10,501 nt of DNA from Acidobacteriaceae bacterium (GCA_030040115.1 JASHUH010000615.1:1-10501); one strand, 5' to 3'. Shown: positions 1 to 6,898, counted from the stretch's first letter. Notes: generated by a model from the letters alone, not told the origin. A program made the numbers and translations.

Positions 1-2
1 TA

Positions 3-269
3 GCAAAGCCGGAAGATTTGGACCGCGTATTGAGTGGATACGAAGATCCCTTGCATGGATGCCTTGATCCGACTTGTGTGCAGTTTTCCGAGGGGCGTAT
101 TCGTGAAGAAAAGAAACGAATCGATCTCTATATCTGGATGGACTTTCTGAAGCCAGACAAGATTCGCCCGCGGCGATATTTCTTTGGAAATCCGGAAACT
201 CGGGAATCTGTTTGCGATCTCCTCGGGATTGACCCGACAAGGATAAAAAACATTCCGCCTGCGGCGTAA
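3..269 (+). CDS. 3' end of an unrecognised protein (partial, cut by window edge)
   Basis: The frame is open from the first complete codon in the window to a TAA at 267-269, so this is the C-terminal 88 residues of a longer protein. A TTG at 18 could serve as a start, but there is no reason to stop there because the frame continues upstream without a stop. The visible part is charged and aromatic, with two cysteines close together (GCLDPTC) and a segment RRYFFGNPETRESVC near the end. I do not recognise a family and see no membrane segment or catalytic motif. GC is about 48% throughout, well below the rest of the window, which suggests a different history from its neighbours. It ends 11 bases before the hspR-like gene in the same direction, so the two could be cotranscribed. 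That it is coding is likely but not certain; the function is unknown. Confidence 0.5.
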   Translation, partial: AKPEDLDRVLSGYEDPLHGCLDPTCVQFSEGRIREEKKRIDLYIWMDFLKPDKIRPRRYFFGNPETRESVCDLLGIDPTRIKNIPPAA

Positions 270-280
270 GGCAAAGCACC

Positions 281-700
281 ATGACCACCAAACGCAAAAC
301 CAAAGGCGCGTACATGATTTCGGCGGTGGCCGAGATGTACGAGATTCATCCGCAAACGCTGCGCCTCTACGAGCGTGAGGGGTTGCTCAAGCCCTCGCGC
401 ACCGAGGGCAACACGCGGCTCTACACCGATGACGACCTGGAGCGGCTGGAATTCATCCTCAACCTGGCGCGCGACCTGGGCGTGAACATCGCCGGGATCG
501 CGATCATCCTGCAGATGCGAGAGCGGATGGAGGAGATGAACCGGCAGATGCAGAGTTTCGTGGAGTACGTCCGCACCGAGATGCTGGGTCGCTTTCAGCA
601 GGCGCAGCCGGGCGCGCCGGGGGCCATCGTTGCCCTACGCAAGGCGGTGATGACGAGGGATGGCGGGGCGGCCAAGGCGGGTGCAGCGAAAAAGCCATAG
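281..700 (+). CDS. hspR: HspR-like MerR-family heat-shock repressor
   Basis: A 139-residue MerR-family DNA-binding regulator of the HspR branch, which in other bacteria represses dnaK/clpB-type chaperone genes by binding inverted repeats. The winged helix-turn-helix spans about residues 11-75: YMISAVAEMYEIHPQTLRLY forms the helix-turn-helix, REGLLKPSRTEGNTRLY the recognition turn and wing, and DLGVNIAGIAIIL is the stretch that distinguishes HspR from most other MerR proteins. Residues 78-106 (RMRERMEEMNRQMQ-like) should form the short dimerising coiled coil. The tail (about 107-139) is Ala/Gly/Lys-rich and looks disordered. There is no Cys-rich metal-binding loop of the kind seen in metal-sensing MerR proteins. 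An AAGG at 268-271 lies 9 bases before the ATG. In many bacteria hspR sits beside dnaK/dnaJ; here the upstream neighbour is an unknown gene and the downstream one a glycosyltransferase. The family call is firm; the target genes are not visible. Confidence 0.8.
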   Translation: MTTKRKTKGAYMISAVAEMYEIHPQTLRLYEREGLLKPSRTEGNTRLYTDDDLERLEFILNLARDLGVNIAGIAIILQMRERMEEMNRQMQSFVEYVRTEMLGRFQQAQPGAPGAIVALRKAVMTRDGGAAKAGAAKKP

Positions 701-736
701 GTCGCGCGTTGTTTTCAAAACCGCGCTCTGCGTTTC

Positions 737-752
737 CCCGGCTTTTGCCGGG
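737..752. other. Short GC-rich hairpin between hspR-like and GT21 genes
   Basis: CCCGGC at 737-742 and GCCGGG at 747-752 are perfect inverted 6-base arms around a TTTT loop, in the 102-base gap after hspR. No T-run follows, so it is not a classical intrinsic terminator. It may still slow or stop transcription from hspR, but chance is possible in DNA of this GC content. Confidence 0.3.
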
Positions 753-802
753 ACCGGCGGTCAAAGCCGCGCTTGAGCGCATTCGACTATGCTTAAACGT
801 GC

Positions 803-2020
803 ATGCTTTACGCACTTCTGGCATTGGCGGTTTTCGGCTTGGTCACCTCCACAGTCTTCGCCGCGCTGGTGCTCGTGGCTGTGCCCGGCTACTTGCGGGA
901 AAGGGAACTGGCGCTCAGCGAATTGGCGGCGCGGCCGGGGTTCACGCCGCCGCTGAGCCTGCTGAAACCCGTATACGGGGCGGAGCCGGGGCTTGAGCGG
1001 CGCCTGGCTACTTTTTTCGAGCAAGAGTATCCCCACTACGAGATCCTGTTTTGCGCGCGCACCGCCGATGACGCGGGTCTCAAAGCAGCGCGGCGCGTGT
1101 CAGAGCGTTTCCCGCAGATTCCCGCCAAATTTATCTTCCTGGGCGGAGAGCCCCCCTATAGTAACGCCAAAGTGGCTTCGCTGGAGTTGATGGAGCGCGA
1201 AGCGGCGCATGGAATTCTGGTCATCAGCGACAGCGACGTGCAAGTGACGCCGGAGTATCTGCGCGCCGTTGCCGCTCCCTTTGCCGACCCGCGCGTGGGC
1301 GCGATGTGCTGCCTCTATCGCGGTGTGGCCGCGGAGCGAGGCTTGTGGGCGCGGCTCGAAGCCGTCGGCATGAGCGTGGAAATGACGGCTGGGGTATTGG
1401 CGGCGCGCTTAATGGAGGGGATGCAGTTTGTGCTGGGGCCCACCATGGCTTTCCGTCGCGAGACGATCGGACGCATGGGGGGCTTCCGGGTGACGGCCGA
1501 CTACTGCTCCGATGATTTTGTGCTCGGCAACCAAACCTTCAAGCTGGGCGAAAGGGTGGTGCTGAGCCATTACGTGATCGACCACATCGTGCTGAACTCA
1601 AATTTCGCCGCTTCGATGAAACACCAGACGAGGTGGATGAAGTCGACGCGCTTCTCGCGTCCCAAGGGGCATTTGGGCGCTGGACTCACCTTCAGCATGC
1701 CCTTCGGCGTACTGGGATGGGCGGCCGCCGCTTGGCTGGGACATCCGGGTTGGGGACTGCCACTCTTGGTTTGGTCGCTGCTCAGCCGGCTTGCGTTAGC
1801 CGTGTGCGTAGGCCGGCGCGTCGTCGGCGACCCGAGCTGGTTCGGTCTGTTGGCCCTCTATCCCCTGCGCGATCTGATGGGCTTCGGGTTTTGGGCCGTG
1901 AGCTATCTCAACCGTCGCATCCTGTGGCGGAATCAGGTTTACGAGTTGTTCTCGGGCGGAAAAATGCGCGTAGTGCGGTACCGCGAAACCAGAGATACTA
2001 TATCCCGCCAGGCTCCCTAG
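803..2020 (+). CDS. GT21 glycosyltransferase (ceramide glucosyltransferase / HpnI-like), membrane-bound
   Basis: A 405-residue processive-fold (GT-A) glycosyltransferase of family GT21. Known members make glucosylceramide, or (HpnI) add GlcNAc to bacteriohopanetetrol in hopanoid synthesis. An N-terminal membrane helix (about residues 2-28) is followed by the catalytic domain. Visible motifs are LKPVYGAEPGLE (54-65), the DxD metal/nucleotide-sugar site in ISDSDVQV (D143, D145), the third acidic motif SDDFVLG (236-242) and the family signature QTRW (275-278) in HQTRWMKSTR. Hydrophobic segments near 295-335 and 345-368 are C-terminal membrane helices, as in the family. The start at 803 has no clear Shine-Dalgarno sequence. 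The 3' end overlaps the convergent ArnT-like gene by 23 bases. The family and motifs are secure. The acceptor (hopanoid or sphingolipid) cannot be told from the sequence, and no other hopanoid or sphingolipid gene is present, so I give no symbol. Confidence 0.82.
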   Translation: MLYALLALAVFGLVTSTVFAALVLVAVPGYLRERELALSELAARPGFTPPLSLLKPVYGAEPGLERRLATFFEQEYPHYEILFCARTADDAGLKAARRVSERFPQIPAKFIFLGGEPPYSNAKVASLELMEREAAHGILVISDSDVQVTPEYLRAVAAPFADPRVGAMCCLYRGVAAERGLWARLEAVGMSVEMTAGVLAARLMEGMQFVLGPTMAFRRETIGRMGGFRVTADYCSDDFVLGNQTFKLGERVVLSHYVIDHIVLNSNFAASMKHQTRWMKSTRFSRPKGHLGAGLTFSMPFGVLGWAAAAWLGHPGWGLPLLVWSLLSRLALAVCVGRRVVGDPSWFGLLALYPLRDLMGFGFWAVSYLNRRILWRNQVYELFSGGKMRVVRYRETRDTISRQAP

Positions 2021-4055
2021 CGGCCAAAGGAATTCGGGCGCTCGCGCCTCCTTCGAGCGGCCGGTCGGTCCACAGGGTTTTGTCGGCGATGGAGCGGACC
2101 GGATAAAGACGGCCGGCGAGGAGTTGCTCGGCAGGCGGCCGCTCCGTGTCCTCGGCGAAGAGCCACTTGCGATTGCCCTTGCCCCACATGGCCGCGAGCT
2201 GCCGGTCACTGAGAAAAATGTCCGGCGCATCAGGGTAGCAGGAGCCCCAAAGCAACGTGGTTCCCTCGCCGTGCTGGCCGCAGCGGGGTTCGACTTCGAG
2301 CGCCAGCCCTTTACGGAAATGGTCGGTATAGAAGATGACCGAAGAGGCGTAGGACTGGTCTCCATAAACAATGAAGGTATCGGTCGGCGCGCCGTCGCGG
2401 ATCATGATATCCGCCAGTTGCTTGGAACTGAGCATGGGCTCGAAACGCGCGAAGGCGATATGCGCCGCAACGAGAAACGCCGTCATGGTGAGAGCGATGC
2501 TGATGGTGGAGGCCATGTGCCGGCGCTTGAGGCGCAAGGCCACGCCCACGACCGGACCGACCAGCAGTGCGATGGCGGCGAGGACCGCCGGCAGGCGGAG
2601 AGCGGCGAACGAGGGCCCGGTCAAATCGAAGAGGTGCGACATGGCGAGGGTGTAGTCGGCCACGTCGCGATGCGCCAGCAGTGTGCCGATATCGGCCACG
2701 GAGGGTAAATGACGCGATTCCCAGAGGCCCCAGCCAAGGATTGCCGCTGACAGGACTCCCATGCCGGCAAAGGCGATTTGTCCGCCGGTGAGCCAGGCGG
2801 TTGAAAGGATCGGGCGTCCGCCGTCGGCGGAATGGCGCTCCTCGGCCTCGGCGATCACGCCGGCAATGAGCATCAGCAGAGGCGTCCACACCGGGAAAGT
2901 GTAGTACTCCTGATTCGTCGAAATCGCGAAGAAGATGAGGGTCACCGCTGAGAAGAGGCTCAGCAGCCACACAGAATGGATGCGGAACCTGAGCCGCAGC
3001 GCATAACCGCCAACATCCTTGCGCAGACCGTTCTGGCGGTAGAAATCGAGGGATTGTCCCGCATCGTGGCGCAACCGCTGCATCCAGCGATGGCGCGTTT
3101 TCCACGCCACCGCCATGGCCGCCGGCAGGAATAGGCTCCAGGGGAAAAGCCAGGCGATGTGCGTCAGCCAATACCAAAGCGCGGGAAGCTTGTTGTAATC
3201 GTGCGGGTAGCGCTCGCCGAGGAAGCGCAGGAAGTGCTCGTTAACGAAATAGAAGTAAAAGAAGCCGTGCACATTGCCCAGGGTAGGATGGTTGCCGACG
3301 GGGTGGCCCTGATCCGGATTGGCGATGCCGCAGAGAATGTGCCAGGGCGCGCAAATGGCCAGAAACAGGAGAAAACCCGAGATTGGCTTGAGCGCGCGCC
3401 AGCGTCGCCATTGACCGGTGATGATCAAATAGGGGATGGCCGCGCCGAAAAAGAACACGATCGCGATGAGCCCTTTGGTGAGCAGAGCGAGAGCGACCGA
3501 GGCCCACATCCAGTAAAGGCGCTGGGGACGATCTTGCTCGAGCCCGGTGATCAGGCAATACAGGCCGAGCAGAAAGAAAAAACTAAGAATGGCCTCGGGA
3601 ATAATGAATCGCGTGAAGAGGAAGGGGCCGATGGAGGTGAGCACGCCAAGGCCCGCATAGAAACCGGTGCGGGGTCCCCACGCGCTGTAGACCCAGAGCC
3701 AGGAAAGCCAGGTGAGACCCAGGATCGCGAAGGCGTTTGGCAGATGGGTGGTGAAGGCGTCTTCGAGACCGGTCATGCGGTAGAGGACGGCGACCGTCCA
3801 GTAGGGCAGCGGAGGTTTTTCGATGTAGCGAATGCCATCGATTTTGGGCGTGATCCAGTCGCCGCTCTCGGCCATGTATTGGGCGCATTCGGCATGCGCC
3901 GCGTCCACGTCGTCGAGCAGCGGCGGAGTGAAAAGAGAAGCCACGTAAACAGCGATGAAAATTCCCGCAAAAAACAGCCACGCCGCACGCGTAGAGGGCG
4001 CTTGCCGCGGCCGCTGAAGCGTCGATGCGCCGTTGCTGGCTGTCGAAGCGGCCAT
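1998..4055 (-). CDS. ArnT/PMT-type membrane glycosyltransferase (GT39/GT83 family)
   Basis: A 685-residue integral membrane glycosyltransferase of the dolichyl/undecaprenyl-phosphate-sugar type (PMT_2; ArnT moves aminoarabinose from undecaprenyl phosphate to lipid A). The first membrane helix (about 24-42) is followed by the periplasmic acidic site LLDDVDAAHAE (46-56) and by GDWITPKIDG (65-74) and YIEKPPLPYW (77-86), the ArnT signature. Later hallmarks are RFIIPEA (149-155), LLTKG (191-195) and FVNEHFLRFLGERY (270-283). Roughly a dozen hydrophobic helices run to about residue 533. The last 150 residues form a soluble, probably periplasmic domain. I chose the ATG at 4055 because it begins a short basic N-terminus just before the first helix; the frame runs open to 4535, but that part has no family resemblance and overlaps the ppx start. 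An ATG at 4109 is possible. No clear ribosome site precedes either. The acceptor and donor sugar are unknown. Confidence 0.85.
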   Translation of the reverse strand: MAASTASNGASTLQRPRQAPSTRAAWLFFAGIFIAVYVASLFTPPLLDDVDAAHAECAQYMAESGDWITPKIDGIRYIEKPPLPYWTVAVLYRMTGLEDAFTTHLPNAFAILGLTWLSWLWVYSAWGPRTGFYAGLGVLTSIGPFLFTRFIIPEAILSFFFLLGLYCLITGLEQDRPQRLYWMWASVALALLTKGLIAIVFFFGAAIPYLIITGQWRRWRALKPISGFLLFLAICAPWHILCGIANPDQGHPVGNHPTLGNVHGFFYFYFVNEHFLRFLGERYPHDYNKLPALWYWLTHIAWLFPWSLFLPAAMAVAWKTRHRWMQRLRHDAGQSLDFYRQNGLRKDVGGYALRLRFRIHSVWLLSLFSAVTLIFFAISTNQEYYTFPVWTPLLMLIAGVIAEAEERHSADGGRPILSTAWLTGGQIAFAGMGVLSAAILGWGLWESRHLPSVADIGTLLAHRDVADYTLAMSHLFDLTGPSFAALRLPAVLAAIALLVGPVVGVALRLKRRHMASTISIALTMTAFLVAAHIAFARFEPMLSSKQLADIMIRDGAPTDTFIVYGDQSYASSVIFYTDHFRKGLALEVEPRCGQHGEGTTLLWGSCYPDAPDIFLSDRQLAAMWGKGNRKWLFAEDTERPPAEQLLAGRLYPVRSIADKTLWTDRPLEGGASARIPLAAREPGGI

Positions 4056-4287
4056 CGTTTCAAGAATAGCAGCCGTGTGCGTGCGTACCTGCCGACGCGC
4101 AAAGCCCATGACCAGGAGTGCGGTGCATGTTTGGTTCCTTCTCCGGCGGCAAGCGAGCGGCGAACACTTGCTGCAGCGATGCTGCGGAGTTGCTCGATGC
4201 GCCGCCAACATCGCCGCCGGCTCGCCACCGTCATGTATCTTGGCGGTGAGATCATTTTTTTGCTTGCGGAGCATTTCATCATCGCTT
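4056..4287. promoter_or_regulatory. Divergent intergenic region between ArnT-like and ppx genes
   Basis: This 232-base spacer must hold the 5' signals of both divergent genes. On the minus strand a TATTCT (4068 to 4063) lies 7 bases before the chosen ATG and could be a -10 box, but no good -35 sits at 16-18 bases. For ppx no convincing promoter or Shine-Dalgarno is visible; the nearest GGAG is 17 bases before its ATG, which is too far. The middle is GC-rich with several inverted repeats: CCGGCGGC (4143-4150) with GCCGCCGG (4213-4220), CGAGC (4154-4158) with GCTCG (4192-4196), and GCAGC/GCTGC (4173-4185) around a three-base loop. These may fold in a leader RNA or may only reflect base composition. 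Confidence 0.35.
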
Positions 4288-5865
4288 ATGCCTACCTTCG
4301 CTGCTATTGATGTGGGTTCGAATTCTTGCCGGATGAAAATCGCCAAAGTAGTGTCGCACCGTTTGAAGACCTTGGCCGAAGACCGCGAGGTGACGCGATT
4401 GGGCACAAGCGTCTTCGATACGGGGCTGGTCTCGCCGGAGGCGATGGCGACCACGCTGCGTGCGCTGAAGCGCTTCCAGCGCGCGGTGCAGGCGCATGGA
4501 GTGGATCGCATCCGCATGGTTGCCACTTCGGCCATGCGCGACGCGCGGAACGCTGCCGCTTTTCAAGCCTGGGTGACGGCGGAGACGGGCTGGAATCTCG
4601 AGGTGATCTCCGGGCTTGAGGAGGGCCGGTTGATTCACTTGGGCGTGACCGGTGGCGAACCGGGCGCGGGCGGACGTGTGCTGCTGCTCGACTTGGGCGG
4701 AGGGAGTTGCGAGATTACGCTTTCCGAGCACCGGCGCATCAAGGAAACCGTGAGCCTGCCGTTGGGAGCGGTGCGGCTGACGGAGCAATTTTTGAGCGCC
4801 GATCCGGCGCCCTCGGACGGGCTGGCTCAGATGCGGCACTTGATCGCGCGCGAGCTGCGCCGCGCGCACCGCAGAATCCGGCCGGAGCAGGTGTTCTTGA
4901 CCATCGCCACTTCAGGCACGGCCGCCGCGCTTTCCGCGGCCTGCGCCAACGGAGCGGCGGGAAGCGGCAGTCACTTCAATCCCCGGCGCGCATCGGCAGG
5001 CGGCGCGGCGCGTTCACCCATGCTGGCCGGCATGACGTCCACACGGGCGGTGCGCAAATTAGCCAACAAGCTGGCCGGTATGACATTGCCGGAGCGCGAA
5101 GCGGTCCCAGGAATCGGCCCGCGCCGGGCGGAGATCATTGTCGCCGGCTCGCAGGTGTTTGCCGAGTTGCTGGAGGGCTTCGGCCTGCCAGGTTTCCGCT
5201 ATTCGCCGCTGGGGTTGCGCGACGGCATTTTGGCCCAGATGCTGGCCGAGCAGGACGCGCGGGCCAATGTGCATCGGGAGTTCGAACATGAGCGCTGGGA
5301 GAGTGTGCTGGCGACGGCGCGGCGATATGGTGTGGATCCGCGGCAAGCGGAGCCGGTGCGCGCCCACGCGCTGCAGCTCTTTCGGGAGTTGAAGACCCTG
5401 CACGCGCTCCCGCCCGAATACCAAAGCTGGCTGGCCGCGGCCGCCATCCTACGCGAGACCGGCAAGTTCATCAACCATCAGGGGCATCACCGGCACACGC
5501 AGTACATTGTTTCAAGCTCCGAGATTTATGGGTACACACAATTGCAGCGGACCGTGGTTTCGGCCATTGCGCGATACCTGGGCAAGAGCCGGCCGGAGCC
5601 GGGCGACCGCGCCATGCGCAACATTCCCGCCGAGGAGCACAAGGACGTTCACCGCGCAGTCGTGCTGCTGCGGCTGGCCGAAGCGCTCAATCAAGACCGC
5701 GCCAGCGATGTGCTCCAGGTGGCCGTCAAAGTGTATCCCAAGCGGGTTTACCTCGAAGTGCAGCCGGGGCGAACCGGCGCCGAGCTGGAACTGTGGTCGC
5801 TGCGCAAAGAGGCCGATTACTTCCGCGAGGTTTTCGGACGCGAGCTTTTTGTGACGCTGGCGTAG
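4288..5865 (+). CDS. ppx: Ppx/GppA-family exopolyphosphatase / pppGpp phosphohydrolase
   Basis: A 525-residue member of the ASKHA-fold Ppx/GppA family, which cuts terminal phosphate from polyphosphate or pppGpp in the cytoplasm. Phosphate loop 1 is IDVGSNSCRM (7-16). The region of the catalytic glutamate is VISGLEEGRLI (106-116), loop 2 is LLLDLGGGSCE (132-142) and TSGT (208-211) follows. Residues 213-248 are a Gly/Ala/Ser-rich insertion. The C-terminal HD-like domain (about 325-525) carries AAILRETGKFINHQGHHRH (385-403). Where the family usually has LHD or LHE this protein has LRE, so the first HD histidine is missing, although the later His cluster is kept. I chose the ATG at 4288 because MPTFAAIDVGSNS is the standard N-terminus; the frame is open upstream but shows no homology. 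The 3' end overlaps convergent sixA by 49 bases. Ppx or GppA activity cannot be decided from sequence. Confidence 0.88.
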   Translation: MPTFAAIDVGSNSCRMKIAKVVSHRLKTLAEDREVTRLGTSVFDTGLVSPEAMATTLRALKRFQRAVQAHGVDRIRMVATSAMRDARNAAAFQAWVTAETGWNLEVISGLEEGRLIHLGVTGGEPGAGGRVLLLDLGGGSCEITLSEHRRIKETVSLPLGAVRLTEQFLSADPAPSDGLAQMRHLIARELRRAHRRIRPEQVFLTIATSGTAAALSAACANGAAGSGSHFNPRRASAGGAARSPMLAGMTSTRAVRKLANKLAGMTLPEREAVPGIGPRRAEIIVAGSQVFAELLEGFGLPGFRYSPLGLRDGILAQMLAEQDARANVHREFEHERWESVLATARRYGVDPRQAEPVRAHALQLFRELKTLHALPPEYQSWLAAAAILRETGKFINHQGHHRHTQYIVSSSEIYGYTQLQRTVVSAIARYLGKSRPEPGDRAMRNIPAEEHKDVHRAVVLLRLAEALNQDRASDVLQVAVKVYPKRVYLEVQPGRTGAELELWSLRKEADYFREVFGRELFVTLA

Positions 5866-6344
5866 ATGGCGCGCGCGGAGCGGGGATCGATCAGCCACTG
5901 CAGCCGCGCCGGATGGTGGTCCAGGTCCACGCGGGCGATGGAGCCCTTGCGCATACGGATCGCCGCGCCGCCGTTTCCGGTGATCAGCCTGCCGAGGAAC
6001 TGGAAGGTATTGGGATTGTGGCCCACGACGAGGATGCTGTCACGGCCGGCGTAATTGGCCAACATTTCTTGAAAATCGGTGTAAGTCGCATCGGGACCAA
6101 GCGCCGGGCTGATGTCGACTTTGGCGTCGTAGCCGAGTTCCGTTCCCACCAGTTGCGCGGTTTGCAGGGCGCGCTTGAGGGGGCTGGAAACCACCACTTC
6201 CACCTGGGCCTTGACCGCGCTCAACAGGCGCGCCATCAACATGCATTGCTCCTTACCCTCTTTGACCAGGCCGCGCTTGGAGTCAAGAAGCGGATTCCCG
6301 CGGAAGGTTCCCGCATCGGCATGGCGCATGAGGTAGAGGATCAT
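5817..6344 (-). CDS. sixA: Phosphohistidine phosphatase SixA (histidine phosphatase superfamily)
   Basis: A 175-residue cytoplasmic phosphatase that removes phosphate from histidine, as SixA does for histidine phosphotransfer domains and, in E. coli, the nitrogen PTS. The catalytic RHA motif is in ILYLMRHADA (2-11; R7, nucleophile H8). The second arginine is in SSPLKRALQTA (53-63), and the second catalytic histidine in ILVVGHNPNT (104-113; H109). TDFQEML (89-95) precedes the last core strands, as is usual in SixA. The length is slightly above the usual 155-165 residues. The extra basic tail (VTKSSRPKTSRK) is encoded by the part that overlaps the 3' end of ppx on the other strand. No Shine-Dalgarno sequence is visible before the ATG. 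A short AT-rich stretch 50-75 bases upstream (about 6391-6420) could hold a promoter. SixA genes are often found close to polyphosphate genes, so the pairing with ppx is plausible, although here the two cannot share a transcript. Confidence 0.88.
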   Translation of the reverse strand: MILYLMRHADAGTFRGNPLLDSKRGLVKEGKEQCMLMARLLSAVKAQVEVVVSSPLKRALQTAQLVGTELGYDAKVDISPALGPDATYTDFQEMLANYAGRDSILVVGHNPNTFQFLGRLITGNGGAAIRMRKGSIARVDLDHHPARLQWLIDPRSARAIYASVTKSSRPKTSRK

Positions 6345-6816
6345 GGTGAGAGGGGCCCGGCGAATTCAGCCTGGGGATGGCGGGTCGTCCAAAACACCAT
6401 TTTAACACGATTACAACATTTGGCCGCTGGGCTTACCCAATGGAAGCCTCACTTACCATCTAAGATTTCTGGTTTTCAACGGCGAAACATCGAGATCTTG
6501 CCAGTAATCGAGCGGCGGGTCTGCAGTGACGACGCTGCCCCTTGCTGATTTGCCCAACTAGGACATCTATGAATCGCGCCGATCGGATTTGAGCAGCGGC
6601 CTCAGTAACTCCACAAAATCCGTTGTAACTTCTCGCCGAAGATCCAGTAGCTGGCGCCGCCAACTGACATTGCCGGGATTCGCGAACGCGCTGCTGAGAG
6701 TTCCAGGAGGCGGAAAGCGTCGCCGGTGCTGCTATTTTTCCACAGCTAAGGGCTCCATATTCGGCCAAGTTCGGCTTTAAGGACCATTTTTGAGCCTTTC
6801 CGGCGAGTTACGTCAG

Positions 6817-6861
6817 CTTGAGAGAAAATAAATCCTTTTCACTCAAAAATAATCCTTGCAC
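6817..6861 (+). promoter_or_regulatory. AT-rich repeat region, possible operator upstream of the zinc-ribbon gene
   Basis: CTTGAG at 6817-6822 and CTCAA at 6842-6846 are inverted (TTGAG, 19 bases, CTCAA). The heptamers CTTGAGA and ACTCAAA each match one half of the known HspR box (CTTGAGT, 7 bases, ACTCAAG) at six of seven positions, but they are 17 bases apart, about one helical turn more than the usual 7. AATCCTT is repeated directly at 6831-6837 and 6851-6857, exactly 20 bases apart. A further TTGAG lies at 6790-6794. The repeats are seen; binding by HspR or any other protein is a guess. Confidence 0.3.
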
Positions 6862-6886
6862 GAAAAATCAAAATGGGCTGTACAAT
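6856..6886 (+). promoter_or_regulatory. Possible sigma70-type promoter of the zinc-ribbon gene
   Basis: TTGCAC (6856-6861) and TACAAT (6881-6886) resemble -35 and -10 boxes with a 19-base spacer, longer than the usual 17. Transcription would begin near 6893, directly at the Shine-Dalgarno sequence, leaving almost no leader. That is unusual, so the real start may lie upstream in the AT-rich stretch. Confidence 0.3.
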
Positions 6887-6892
6887 CTCCAA

Positions 6893-6898
6893 AAGGAG
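6893..6898 (+). promoter_or_regulatory. Strong ribosome binding site deciding the zinc-ribbon start
   Basis: AAGGAG lies 4 bases before the ATG at 6903. It favours that start over the in-frame ATG at 6873, which would fall inside the candidate promoter and has no ribosome site. Confidence 0.7.

Noticed and set aside
737..752. Hairpin after hspR as an intrinsic terminator
   Set aside because: The stem has only six pairs and the T-run is in the loop rather than after the stem; listed only as a hairpin.
772..792. CTTGAGC with an ACT seven bases later, as an HspR box before the GT21 gene
   Set aside because: The spacing is right, but the right half matches only three of seven positions, so it is not a credible box.
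4033..4287. Upstream extension of the ppx frame to a start at 4033
   Set aside because: MPTFAAIDVGSNS at 4288 is the normal family N-terminus; the extension is Cys/Arg-rich and overlaps the ArnT-like start.
3159..4310. Long plus-strand open frame (383 residues) opposite the ArnT-like gene
   Set aside because: It is rich in Glu, Arg and Gly with no domain, and lies antisense to a gene with clear family motifs; such mirror frames are common in high-GC DNA.
4056..4535. Upstream extension of the ArnT-like frame to a start at 4535
   Set aside because: The added residues have no family resemblance and would run antisense through the 5' end of ppx; ArnT-like proteins begin just before the first membrane helix.
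4279..4869. Minus-strand frame of 196 residues opposite ppx
   Set aside because: Composition is Arg/Gln/His-rich with no motif; a shadow of the ppx coding frame.
6460..6768. Minus-strand frame of 102 residues in the gap after sixA
   Set aside because: No ribosome site, no motif and a noise-like composition; it was kept only as part of the gene-free stretch.
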